NCBI RefSeq assembly: GCF_014202425.1
Contig: NZ_JACHGT010000009.1
Coordinates: 62,001-126,000, forward strand
Reading direction: 5' to 3'
DNA: 64,000 nt
Origin: Phytomonospora endophytica
GTDB lineage: Bacteria > Actinomycetota > Actinomycetes > Mycobacteriales > Micromonosporaceae
Part shown: one piece after another, positions 18,191-26,546 of the stretch
Numbering within the stretch: the stretch's first letter is position 1
Layout: every line of letters begins with the position of its first letter
Translations under genes and position numbers: made by a program
Notes under the pieces: generated by a model
Seen by the model: the letters and a program-made list of their open reading frames with translations, nothing else
The model's database searches: none
What the model was told of the DNA's origin: nothing

Positions 18191-19595
18191 GTGTCCTCCA
18201 AGCAGGGGTGATGGATTCCGAAACCTATTCATGGGAAATCCACGGCTACTCCAACATAAATGAACATCCTTGTCACGAGTCGAGACCGAATCGTTATGTG
18301 GGGACGGGAGAACGGGGGCGGGGGCTTGGGTTGGCGCGATGGGGGTGAGGGCTGGCGGGGCTGGCGAGGGCTCGCGGGGCTGGCGGAGGCGGGGCTGGAG
18401 GGGCGATGCTCACGTGGCCGCGACGGACGGGGTCGCGTGGAACTCACGGGCGGCGGGGCGCGAGCCGGCGCGGGCTCAGGTTGGCGCGACGGGCCGGGGG
18501 CCTGCGCGGGCAGGGCGGGGATGAAGAGGCCGAGCAGCGCCCACTCCGCCGCGACGGACGGGGTCTCGTGGAACTCACGGGCGGCAGGGCGCGAGCCGGC
18601 GCGGGCTCGGATTGGCGCGATGGGCTGGGGGGCCTGCGCGGGCAGGCAGGGATAAAGAGGCCGAGCAGCGCCCCCTCCGCCGCGACGGGCACGCAAGCCG
18701 GCTGGCCCCGCCAGCGACAGGGCAGCGCGAGGTCTCGCAGGCGGCGGGGCAGGGCGCGAGCTGCCGAGGTCGGGAACCAGCGCGCCAGAGGTCGGGGCGA
18801 GGTCCCGCAGGTCTCGCAGGCGGCGGGGACGGGAGCAGCAGCGGCGTTGGCGGCGGACAGCCGGTCTCGGCGCGTCTCGCAGAAGCGGTCGACCGCAGCC
18901 AGCCGAAGCGGCGGTCTCGATGAGGCTCACGGGACCGTGGCGGCAGTGAGGCGGCGGCCGGGCCCGGCTTCGCCCGGATCGGCAAGGCTCGCGCGCGAGG
19001 AAGCCGAGGCGCCCGAAGCAGCCGCCAGTGTCTCGGGGCCTCTAGCCGCAGTGACGGACAGCCGCGGGCGCGGTCTCGGCGGTTCGCACGGACGAAGCGG
19101 TCAAGCCCACCTCGGCAGGCTCGTGGGCGAAGCAATCGCGGACAGCCTCGGCGGCGAGGGCAGGCAGCCCGCCCCAGCGGGGAGCCGATGCGGACTGGGC
19201 GGCGGCGATCGAGACAGTTCGAGGAAGGCTCGGGCGAGTCGGGAATCGTAGCGGCAGACGCGCCCTCGGCGGTTCGCGAGCGGCTGTCGACGGCCGAGGC
19301 GTCGACGGCGCTGGACCGTCCCTGCGAATCTCGCGCGGGGGATCGCGGCGGCGGTCGCGGACGGGTCTCGGTAAGGCTCCCGGACAATGCGGGTCTCTGG
19401 CGGAACTCGCGGCGGGTGAAGGACCACCGTGGTCGCGAAGGCCTGCTCCCGGCATCTCGGAGGCGAAGCTGTCCAGGCCTCGGCCACCCTCCCGCCGCGG
19501 GTGCACACCGCCGCAACCGTGAAACCACGCTCCACCAGCCGAGAACACGAACCGAAGGATCCCGCCGCCCCTCCCCATCGGACACAATGGGACAC
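18191..19595. other. Long non-coding tract with 131-bp repeats
   Basis: About 1.4 kb between the GH101 start and a methyltransferase gene. The first 100 bp include the GH101 promoter region, which is AT-richer (AACATAAATGAACATCC). The remainder is purine-biased GC-rich repetitive sequence with no convincing coding frame; long open frames give Arg/Pro/Ala/Gly-rich products in several registers. Confidence 0.7.
18421..18700. repeat. 131-bp tandem repeat (2 imperfect copies plus a partial)
   Basis: Blocks such as GACGGACGGGGT, GTGGAACTCACGGGCGG, GCGCGAGCCGGCGCGGGCTC and AGAGGCCGAGCAGCGCCC recur with a 131-bp spacing (for example 18422 and 18553), and a third copy begins near 18680. The copies differ by several substitutions, so this array is older than the 229-bp array. 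Confidence 0.85.
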
Positions 19596-20672
19596 ATGAC
19601 GCGCTGGCGCTCACACGCCGCCGCCCTGGTCGACGTCGTCCGGGATCGCGGCGTCGAGGTCGATGCCGCGTGGGCCGACGCCTTCGTCTCGGTGCCGCGG
19701 CATGTCTTCGTCCCGCGCTTCTACGTCGACGCCGACGGGGAACGTCTCGTCGAGGCCGTCGAGGCCGACGATCCCGGCTGGCTGCGCGAGGTCTACTCCG
19801 ACAAGCCGCTGGTCACCCGCCGCAAGCTCGTCCGCGCGCCGGGCGGCGGCGAGGAGTACGTCGCGACGAGTTCGTCCTCGCAGCCGACGGTCATCGCCGT
19901 CATGCTCGGCCTCCTCGACGTCCGGGAGGGCATGAGCGTCCTCGAAATCGGCACCGGAACGGGCTACCACGCGGCCCTGCTCGGCCATCGTCTCGGCGAC
20001 GACGCCGTCGTCTCGGTCGACCTCGACCCCGAGCTGATCGCCGAGGCCTCCGTCCGTCTCGCCACCGCCGGCCGGCGTCCCCGGCTCGTCGCGGGCGACG
20101 GCACCCGCGGCTTCGCCGACGGCGCCCCCTACGACCGCATCGTCGTCACCGCCGCCACCGACGACGTCCACCCCGCCTGGATCGAGCAGCTCGCGCCCGG
20201 CGGGCGCATCGTCGCGCCCCTCGTCGAGGGCGGCGCGCTCATCGTCTGCGACAAGACCGCGCCCGGCCGCGTCGACGGGCGCATCGACGCCGAATGCGCG
20301 TTCTTCATGCCCCTGCGCGGCTCCCTCGACGGCGAGGAGACCGAGCGGCACATGTGGCGGCAGGCCGCGCCCGAACTGCCCGCGAGCCCCGGCGACCCCG
20401 GGCCCCAGGCCCTCGGCGACCTCGACTTCCGGCTCTGGCTCGGCCTCGCCCTCCGCCACGTCCAATACGTCTACTCCCCCGACGCGCCACCGGCGCCGAC
20501 CGGCCGCGCCGACCGCCTCCTCGAACCCGGCGCCCTCGCGGCGGCCTGGCGCGAGTTCGTCGCCGCCGGGCGCCCCGACCGCACCCGCTACGGCCTCACC
20601 GCCACGACCGAGGGCGGCTGGATCTGGCTCGACGAGCCCGGCTCCGAGCATCGCTGGCCACTGCCGCTCTAA
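19596..20672 (+). CDS. Protein-L-isoaspartate O-methyltransferase-like (PCMT family) protein
   Basis: A 358-residue SAM-dependent methyltransferase. Features are the PCMT signature FVSVPRHVFVPRFY, motif I LEIGTGTGYHAALL, an acidic motif II (VVSVDLD) and the post-I GDGTRGF. The C-terminal third, rich in Trp/Leu (LDFRLWLGLALRHV), is an extension common in actinobacterial paralogs. Some relatives methylate ATP-grasp-type RiPP precursors, but no maturase or precursor is visible here, so damage repair or another substrate is equally possible. CACAAT sits 7 nt before ATG 19596 (leaderless). It converges with the ankyrin genes, overlapping by 4 bp. Confidence 0.8.
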   Translation: MTRWRSHAAALVDVVRDRGVEVDAAWADAFVSVPRHVFVPRFYVDADGERLVEAVEADDPGWLREVYSDKPLVTRRKLVRAPGGGEEYVATSSSSQPTVIAVMLGLLDVREGMSVLEIGTGTGYHAALLGHRLGDDAVVSVDLDPELIAEASVRLATAGRRPRLVAGDGTRGFADGAPYDRIVVTAATDDVHPAWIEQLAPGGRIVAPLVEGGALIVCDKTAPGRVDGRIDAECAFFMPLRGSLDGEETERHMWRQAAPELPASPGDPGPQALGDLDFRLWLGLALRHVQYVYSPDAPPAPTGRADRLLEPGALAAAWREFVAAGRPDRTRYGLTATTEGGWIWLDEPGSEHRWPLPL

Positions 20673-21598
20673 CCGAACTCCTCCAGCTCGGCCACCACGC
20701 CCTCCAGCCCGAGCATCCGCGCGATCTCCACCGCCGTCGCCGCGCTCCGGCCCCGCAGCACGAGCGGCTCCGCGAGCCGCGCGTGCGGATCGGCCCCCGC
20801 GACAAGCAGCATGCGCACGTTCCCCGGCGCGTCCATCCCCGCGGCCCCGTGCAGCGGCGTGGCTCCCCGCGAGTCCCGCACGTCGACATCGCGCGCGGCC
20901 TCAAGCACCAGCCGCAACGTGCTCCCCCGCCCGATCCGGGCGGCCCGGTGCAGCGGGGTCGTGCCGGGGACGTCGCCGGACGGCGCCAGCTCGGAGCGGC
21001 ACGGGTCGGCACCGGCGGCCAGCAGTACCGCCACGGCCGGTTCGTTGTGCCAGGACACCGCCGCGAAGAGCGGGCTCGTGCCGAAGCCGACGGCGTCGCG
21101 GTCGGCGCCCGCGGCCAGCAGGAGCCGCATGATCTCGGGGACCTGCCCCCACGTCTCGTAGGCGGTCCGCAGTAACGGCGACGTGCCCGACCCGCCAGGC
21201 GCGTTGGGGTCGGCGCCAGCGTCGAGCAGGGTGCCTACGATCTCGGCGACGGCCGTCCCTTCGCGCCACAGCGGGTGGCCGATCGACCGGAGGGCCGCGT
21301 GCAGTGGCGTGTCCGGCTCGCTCAGTTCGCGTTTCCCGACCCTCGGCGGGCCCGCGTAGGCACTGAACCGTGTGATGCGGCCGCTGATCCGCGCGTGGAC
21401 GTCGGCACCGGCCCCGAGCAGCCGCCGCACCACGGCGGGCGAGCCTCCGGTGAAGGCGGCCAGGTGCAGTGGCGTGAGCCCTTTCGGGTTCAGCGGCCCG
21501 ACACCGGCGCCCGCGGCCAGACCGGCCTCGACGGCGGCGAGGTCGCCGGTCGCGCAGGCCTTCGCGAAGAGGATCCGGATCGACGGCCAGCCGCTCAT
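20669..21598 (-). CDS. Ankyrin repeat protein (third in a tandem set)
   Basis: A 309-residue soluble protein built of about seven ankyrin repeats, with the GLTPLHLAA, LLAAGADPNA and GTTPLHRAAR consensus loops. The N-terminus ILFAKACATGDLAAVEAGLA is almost the same as in the upstream neighbour, and the two are clear paralogs. There is no signal peptide, membrane segment or enzymatic domain. Its ATG overlaps the upstream gene's TGA (ATGA), so the three genes at 20.7-23.9 kb are one translationally coupled operon. Ankyrin proteins in bacteria often act as immunity or binding partners; the role here is inferred only from the SUKH-bearing neighbour. Confidence 0.85.
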   Translation of the reverse strand: MSGWPSIRILFAKACATGDLAAVEAGLAAGAGVGPLNPKGLTPLHLAAFTGGSPAVVRRLLGAGADVHARISGRITRFSAYAGPPRVGKRELSEPDTPLHAALRSIGHPLWREGTAVAEIVGTLLDAGADPNAPGGSGTSPLLRTAYETWGQVPEIMRLLLAAGADRDAVGFGTSPLFAAVSWHNEPAVAVLLAAGADPCRSELAPSGDVPGTTPLHRAARIGRGSTLRLVLEAARDVDVRDSRGATPLHGAAGMDAPGNVRMLLVAGADPHARLAEPLVLRGRSAATAVEIARMLGLEGVVAELEEFG

Positions 21599-22527
21599 GC
21601 CCCGTACTCCTCCAGGACCGCGACGACCCCGTCGAGCCCGAACATCCGGGCGATGCCGATCGGGTCGTCCGCGCTGCGCCCGAACGCCTCCCTGGGGGCG
21701 CGAAGGCGCGCGTGCGGGTCGGCGCCCGCTTCGAGCAGCATCCGCACGAGGCCGACGCCGTTGAGCCGTGACGCGATGTGCAGCGGGGTGCCGCCGTCGG
21801 CGTCCTTGACGTCGACGTCGCCGGCCGCGTCGAGCACGAGGCGGATGATGTGGTCGTCGCACATGATCACGGCCATGTGCAGCGCCGTCGAGCCCGCGAC
21901 GACGTTCGGCGCGGCGATCTCGGGACGGCACGGGTCGGCGCCGGCCGCCAGCAGCAGCTCTACCGCCGGGCGGTTGCGGCAGGACACGGCCGCGAACAGC
22001 GGGCTCGTGTCGTGGCCGCCGCCGTCCCGGTCGGCGCCCGCCCTCAGCAGCAGCTCGACGAGTGCCGCCGTCTGCCACTCGCGCCCGTAGGCGACCTGCA
22101 CCAGCGGCGGCAAGCCCAGCCAGCCGCGGAGGTTGGGGTCGGCGCCGCCGTCGAGGAGGGCCTCGACGATCCCGACTATCGCCGTACCGTCGCGTCTCAG
22201 CGGACTGCGGCCCGGGCGCACGGCCGCGTGCAGGGGCGTGTCCGCTTCGTTCAGCTCGCGCCCGCCGACGCGCTGCGTCCCCGCGTAGGCGCCGAACCGT
22301 GAGATGCCGCCGGTGATCCGCGCGTGGACGTCGGCACCGGCCTCGACCAGCCGCCGCACCACCACGGGTGAGGCGCTGGTGAAGGCCGCGAGGTGCAGCG
22401 GTGTCAGGCCTTTCGGGTTGACCGGTCCGAGCCCGGCGCCCGCGGCCAGGCCCGCCTCGACGGCGGCGAGGTCGCCGGTCGCGCAGGCCTTCGCGAAGAG
22501 CGTCTTCGCCGAGGGTGCGGGGCTCAT
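21595..22527 (-). CDS. Ankyrin repeat protein (second in a tandem set)
   Basis: A 310-residue ankyrin protein collinear with the downstream gene: KTLFAKACATGDLAAVEAGL, NPKGLTPLHLAAFTSASP, GADVHARITGGISRFGAYAG, DTPLHAAVR and a C-terminus ending VVAVLEEYGA. The two genes match repeat by repeat, which indicates a local duplication followed by divergence of the loops that usually make the contact surface. Its ATG overlaps the stop of the SUKH-ankyrin gene by 4 bp, and its own stop overlaps the next start the same way. No catalytic motif is seen. Confidence 0.85.
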   Translation of the reverse strand: MSPAPSAKTLFAKACATGDLAAVEAGLAAGAGLGPVNPKGLTPLHLAAFTSASPVVVRRLVEAGADVHARITGGISRFGAYAGTQRVGGRELNEADTPLHAAVRPGRSPLRRDGTAIVGIVEALLDGGADPNLRGWLGLPPLVQVAYGREWQTAALVELLLRAGADRDGGGHDTSPLFAAVSCRNRPAVELLLAAGADPCRPEIAAPNVVAGSTALHMAVIMCDDHIIRLVLDAAGDVDVKDADGGTPLHIASRLNGVGLVRMLLEAGADPHARLRAPREAFGRSADDPIGIARMFGLDGVVAVLEEYGA

Positions 22528-23879
22528 CGGTACTCCTCCAGCAGTGCGATCATCTCGCGCCGCCCGCAGCGTGCGGCGACGTCGAGCGGGGTGCGCGTCC
22601 CCGGACCGAACTGGGTGCCGAAGGCGGTGTCGCCGACGGTGCTCGCGTGCGGGTCGGCGCCGGCCGCCAGCAGGATCCGGGCGCGGGCGGGCTCGGACCC
22701 GCTGACGGCCATGTGCAGCGGCGTGATGCCCTCCGGCGTGCGTACGTCGACGTCTTTCGCCGCGTCCACCACCATCCGCATGACCTCCTCCAGCGCGCCG
22801 ACGGCCGCGCGGTGCAGGGGTGTCAGACCGGACGCCTTCCAATAGGTCTGCCCGGTGCCCCGGCAGGGGTCGGCGCCCGCCGCCAGGAGCTCGGCGACCG
22901 GCCCGGGTAGGCCGTACACGGCGGCGTAGAGGGGGCTGCTCTTCCCCACGCCCGGGTTGGGGTCGGCGCCCGCCTTCAGCAGCATCGTCACGACCTCGCC
23001 CGCCCGGTCACGGGCCACCCTGGCCGCCTCCAGGAGCGGCGATTCGCCCAGGTCGTCGGTGGTGTTCGGGTCGGCTCCGGCATCGACGAGCGCCTCGACG
23101 ACCTCGACCGCGCGCGGCTGGGCCTTCCGCACGAAGACGCCGACGCACTGCACCGCCGCCGCCAGCGGCGACGTGCCCGGCCGCAGTTCGCGGCGGTAGA
23201 GCCGCCCGGAGTCGACCAGCGCGTGCAGCGCCGGGGGCTTCTCACCGGTGGTCACCGCGTCGATGTCGGCGCCGGCCTCGATCAGGAAGCGCACCGTCTC
23301 CGGCGAGCCGGATGTGAACGCGGCCATGTGCAGGGGCGTCACCCCGGCCTTGTTGACCGGGCCGAGTGAGGCCCCGCCCGCCACGAGCGCGCGAGCGGTG
23401 TCGAGGTCGCCGCGGGCACAGGCGTGCGCGAGGGCGTTCTTCGCCGTGGGCGGGCGCTGGACCTTCGCACGCGCGAGCCGCGCCGACAGCAACCGGGGCG
23501 GGTGCCACATCCCGTCGGAGTCGAAGCGGTAGACGATCGGGTCGCCGGGATTGCGTGGCGAGGCGAGGTCGACCATGAGGGTGCAGCGCTGCGAGTCGCG
23601 GCCGACGGCGTACCAGGCGTTCTCGTACCCGCTGGCGGTGAAACCGGTCTCCGCCTCGGCGGGCGCGGGGAAGGTCAGCTCCCAGTTGAGATCCTCCTTG
23701 TGCACCAGCACCTGCCCGGCGGGCCACTCGATCGCCAGCAGCGCCTGGATGGACGGCGGCACCGAGCGGGGCCCGACCGGGGTCTCCACGGCCGTGTCGC
23801 GGACGGCGAAGTCCGCGCGGATCCGCCCGCCCAGACGCGCGATCTCGGCGAGGACCTTGTCCGACAGGGGGTGGGTCAT
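22524..23879 (-). CDS. Ankyrin repeat protein with SUKH-like N-terminal domain (first in a tandem set)
   Basis: A 451-residue protein. The N-terminal 140 residues resemble SMI1/KNR4 (SUKH) proteins (VPPSIQALLAIEWPAGQVLV, a Tyr/Asp-rich middle, PGDPIVYRFDSDGMW). The remaining 300 residues are about eight ankyrin repeats (VTPLHMAAFTSGSPETVRFL, LVDAGADPNTTDDLGESPLL, ITPLHMAVSGSEPARARILL). SUKH and ankyrin proteins are both recognised immunity families in polymorphic-toxin loci. No toxin gene is seen nearby. It heads a three-gene overlapping operon. The SUKH call is by pattern only and less certain than the ankyrin call. Confidence 0.75.
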   Translation of the reverse strand: MTHPLSDKVLAEIARLGGRIRADFAVRDTAVETPVGPRSVPPSIQALLAIEWPAGQVLVHKEDLNWELTFPAPAEAETGFTASGYENAWYAVGRDSQRCTLMVDLASPRNPGDPIVYRFDSDGMWHPPRLLSARLARAKVQRPPTAKNALAHACARGDLDTARALVAGGASLGPVNKAGVTPLHMAAFTSGSPETVRFLIEAGADIDAVTTGEKPPALHALVDSGRLYRRELRPGTSPLAAAVQCVGVFVRKAQPRAVEVVEALVDAGADPNTTDDLGESPLLEAARVARDRAGEVVTMLLKAGADPNPGVGKSSPLYAAVYGLPGPVAELLAAGADPCRGTGQTYWKASGLTPLHRAAVGALEEVMRMVVDAAKDVDVRTPEGITPLHMAVSGSEPARARILLAAGADPHASTVGDTAFGTQFGPGTRTPLDVAARCGRREMIALLEEYR

Positions 23880-23914
23880 CCCGGCAGGATAGGGACCGGG
23901 TGCGACCTTTCCGC

Positions 23915-24439
23915 TCAGGCCAGCGCGGTCGCGAGTTCCAGGAGCTCGTTCTGGTCGGCGTCGCCGATGACGATGATCGTGCGGGCGTCGTCGAGGCGGA
24001 CGAGGGCGACGTTGCCGTCACGGGTCAGGTACGACATCCACGCGGCGCCGGAGGCCTCGATGTTGCCTTCGAGGCGCGGTGCCTCACCGAGTTCGGCGGC
24101 CAGGAGGGTCGCCGACTCGGCGCTGCTCTCCACCAGCTGCACGCCCGAACCGTCGGGCGTCTGGTAGGCGACCCGGAGGGTGACACCGTTCTCGCGGCTG
24201 ACGATCGCCTGCGTCGCGAGCCACTTCTCCGACAGGCCCTGCGGGCGCAGGACGGTCAGCCCGGCGTCGGCGGCCTCCTGGTAGGTCGGCGCCGGGTCGA
24301 TGGCGTTGACGTCGGTGCCGGACGTCAGCAGCCGCCAGCCGCCGAGGATCAGCGCGATCGGCACGAGGATGACCGCCAGGGACAGGATCATGTCCCTGGG
24401 GCGGCGGGGCGCGGTGTAGGTGCTCGACACAGGATCCAT
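23915..24439 (-). CDS. DUF4245 domain membrane-anchored protein
   Basis: A 174-residue protein with one N-terminal helix (about 17-38, [20 protein letters not shown]) and an extracytoplasmic domain with [14 protein letters not shown] and [15 protein letters not shown], as in actinobacterial DUF4245. DUF4245 genes commonly sit beside class II fructose-bisphosphatase in actinomycetes, and glpX is divergently transcribed here, 97 bp away. Its biochemical role is unknown. Confidence 0.82.
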   Translation of the reverse strand: MDPVSSTYTAPRRPRDMILSLAVILVPIALILGGWRLLTSGTDVNAIDPAPTYQEAADAGLTVLRPQGLSEKWLATQAIVSRENGVTLRVAYQTPDGSGVQLVESSAESATLLAAELGEAPRLEGNIEASGAAWMSYLTRDGNVALVRLDDARTIIVIGDADQNELLELATALA

Positions 24440-24536
24440 CCTCGCCTATGCCACAGCGCGTGACCCGACCGCCCCGTACGGATGCGGTCTCTGTCAGGAT
24501 GCGGTTAGATTCGACCCTCAGCGCCGAGGAGGTCCC

Positions 24537-25556
24537 ATGTCCGACCGTCGTACCGAAGAACTCGACCGCAACCTCGCCCTCGACCTGGTCAGAGTGACCG
24601 AGGCCGCCGCGATGGCGGCGGGCCGGTGGGTCGGCAGGGGCGACAAGGAAGGCGGGGACGGCGCGGCCGTCGACGCCATGCGCCTGCTGATCAACTCCGT
24701 GCCGATGCGCGGCACCGTCGTGATCGGCGAGGGTGAAAAGGACAACGCTCCGATGCTCTACAACGGCGAGGAGGTCGGCGACGGGTCCGGCGCCGCCGTC
24801 GACGTCGCGGTCGACCCGGTCGACGGGACGACGCTGATGGCGAAGGGCATGCCGAACGCGCTGGCGGTCCTCGCCGTCGCCGAGCGGGGCGCGATGTTCG
24901 ATCCCTCGGCGGTGTTCTACATGGAGAAGCTCGCGGTCGGGCCCGAAGCGGCCGACGTGATCGACATCGAGGCGCCCGTCGAGGAGAACCTGCGGCGCAT
25001 CGCCAAGGCCAAGCACAGTGAGGTCAGCGACGTCACGGTCTGCATCCTCGACCGGCCCCGGCACACCGAGCTCGTCCGCAAGGTCCGCCAGACGGGCGCG
25101 CGGATCCGCTTCATCTCCGACGGCGATGTCGCCGGCGCCATCAGCGCCGCCCGTCCCGGCAGCGAGACCGACGTCCTCATGGGCATCGGTGGCACGCCCG
25201 AGGGCATCATCGCCGCCGTCGCGCTCAAGTGCATGGGCGGCGCGATGCAGGCGAAGCTGTGGCCGCAGGACGAGGTCGAGCGGGAGAAGGCCCTGGCCGC
25301 CGGGCACGACCTGGACCGGGTGCTCGGCACCGACGACCTGGTCAGCGGCGACAACATGTTCTTCTGCGCGACCGGCGTGACCTCCGGCGACCTCGTCAAG
25401 GGCGTGCGGTACCAGCGCGGTGGGGCGTACACGCAGTCGATCGTGATGCGGTCGAAGTCGGGGACGACCCGCGTCATCGACTCCTACCACCGCCTGGAGA
25501 AGCTGCGCCGGTACGCGGTCGTCGACTACGACGGCACGCCGCTGCCGGTCGAGTAG
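24537..25556 (+). CDS. glpX: Class II fructose-1,6-bisphosphatase
   Basis: A 339-residue gluconeogenic enzyme hydrolysing fructose-1,6-bisphosphate to fructose-6-phosphate. Marks of the GlpX family are [13 protein letters not shown], the metal motif [10 protein letters not shown] near residues 93-101, DRPRHTEL and [13 protein letters not shown]. In actinobacteria this is usually the main FBPase, and with pckG (37653) it gives the window two key gluconeogenesis steps. A clear GAGGAGG ribosome-binding site precedes the ATG, and a probable -10 (TTAGAT) lies about 25 bp upstream. A strong terminator follows the stop. Confidence 0.96.
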   Translation: MSDRRTEELDRNLALDLVRVTEAAAMAAGRWVGRGDKEGGDGAAVDAMRLLINSVPMRGTVVIGEGEKDNAPMLYNGEEVGDGSGAAVDVAVDPVDGTTLMAKGMPNALAVLAVAERGAMFDPSAVFYMEKLAVGPEAADVIDIEAPVEENLRRIAKAKHSEVSDVTVCILDRPRHTELVRKVRQTGARIRFISDGDVAGAISAARPGSETDVLMGIGGTPEGIIAAVALKCMGGAMQAKLWPQDEVEREKALAAGHDLDRVLGTDDLVSGDNMFFCATGVTSGDLVKGVRYQRGGAYTQSIVMRSKSGTTRVIDSYHRLEKLRRYAVVDYDGTPLPVE

Positions 25557-25566
25557 GGACGCGAAA

Positions 25567-25596
25567 AAGGCCCCCGACCGATAGGTCGGGGGCCTT
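25567..25596. terminator. Bidirectional intrinsic terminator after glpX
   Basis: AAGGCCCCCGACC (25567-25579) and GGTCGGGGGCCTT (25584-25596) form a perfect 13-bp stem with a GATA loop. A-rich sequence lies on the left (AAAAA), so the hairpin also has a T-tract when read on the minus strand. It can therefore serve both glpX and the convergent repeat-protein gene. Confidence 0.85.
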
Positions 25597-25648
25597 GCCA
25601 CGTGCCCGGGGGCACCGCGACCGCGGGAGGTCGCTTCAGCGCTGCGCC

Positions 25649-26254
25649 TTAGCTGGCGTAGGGGTTGATCGGGGTGCCGGGGGTGGCGCCGGGGCCGTCG
25701 GCCACCGAGGCGTCACCGTAGGTCACGGTGTCGATCGAACCATCGAGGTTGCCGTCGGTCAGGGTCGCATCGGCGATCCCGTCCTCATCAGAGTCGAGAA
25801 CGACCTCATCGACCAGACCGTCACCATTGCTGTCAGCGGCGAAGGTGTCCATCGCACCATCGGCATCGGCATCGGTGGCCACCGCGTCGACGAACCCGTC
25901 ACCATCGGTGTCCTGCGCGACCTGATCCACCACGCCGTCACCATTGAAGTCCGAGACCACGGTGTCGATGTAACCATCACCGTTCTGGTCCAGAGCCTCC
26001 GAATCGATCGTCCCGTCACCATCGGCGTCGACGTACAGGTTGTCGTAGTCACCGTCATTGTCGGCGTCCACAGCCACACCCTCGGCGTCCCCATCACCAT
26101 CGGTGTCGATCAACGTCTCGGAGTGATCACCGTAATCAGCCGTGATCGTCTCATCGGCCACACCATCGGCGTTGAGGTCGATCGCCTCATCGAACGTCGC
26201 ATCGTACTCAGTGCCATCGGCGGTGTCGGTGTCCGGCGAGTCGAAGTCACTCAT
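25649..26254 (-). CDS. Acidic DxDGDG-repeat (calcium-binding type) protein
   Basis: A 201-residue very acidic protein. The centre is about eleven repeats of 11-15 residues with the EF-hand-loop-like pattern D-x-D/N-x-D-G (DLNADGVAD, DTDGDGDAE, DADGDGTID, DQNGDGYID, DTDGDGFVD, DSNGDGLVD). These resemble thrombospondin type 3 or dockerin calcium loops without the flanking helices. Repeats of this kind normally occur in secreted proteins, yet the N-terminus (MSDFDSPDTDTADG) has no signal peptide, lipobox or Tat motif. GGAGGG precedes the ATG. At the DNA level the repeats are more AT-rich than the flanks (CCATCACCATCGG-type motifs), which may mark expansion by slippage. Confidence 0.78.
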   Translation of the reverse strand: MSDFDSPDTDTADGTEYDATFDEAIDLNADGVADETITADYGDHSETLIDTDGDGDAEGVAVDADNDGDYDNLYVDADGDGTIDSEALDQNGDGYIDTVVSDFNGDGVVDQVAQDTDGDGFVDAVATDADADGAMDTFAADSNGDGLVDEVVLDSDEDGIADATLTDGNLDGSIDTVTYGDASVADGPGATPGTPINPYAS

Positions 26255-26546
26255 ATCCAAGCCCTCCCATGAGGCGTCTTTTGTTTCGATATTCGAGCGG
26301 CGGTGCCGCGCTTCTGGAATTACCGTACGGCGCCAGGGCAACGGGCGAATCCCGGGAACGTGCCACCACTTGCACGAACGCCGGTCACATTACGCTTTCG
26401 CGCCCGGAGCGCAAAGGACCGCAGGCGTGACCGCGAGCGTTGTTGGTGAGAATGTCACGATTTCGAGACCGCGCCGTGATCCGGGCGCGGGTTGCCTGGT
26501 GAGCGGGGTTGTCGGGCGGTGACCGGTGGTCACCGCGAAGGGCGGG
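26255..26546. other. Intergenic region upstream of the DxDGDG-repeat gene
   Basis: A 292-bp gap, AT-richer than average in parts (GTCTTTTGTTTCGATATTCG just upstream of the minus-strand start), which is consistent with a promoter for the repeat protein. The half nearer 26546 shows no clear element beyond the downstream end of the inositol-phosphate-synthase-like gene. Confidence 0.5.

Noticed and set aside
19596-23879. A RiPP (ATP-grasp/PCMT-type) gene cluster around the PCMT-like methyltransferase.
   Set aside because: No ATP-grasp maturase and no short precursor peptide gene could be found next to it.
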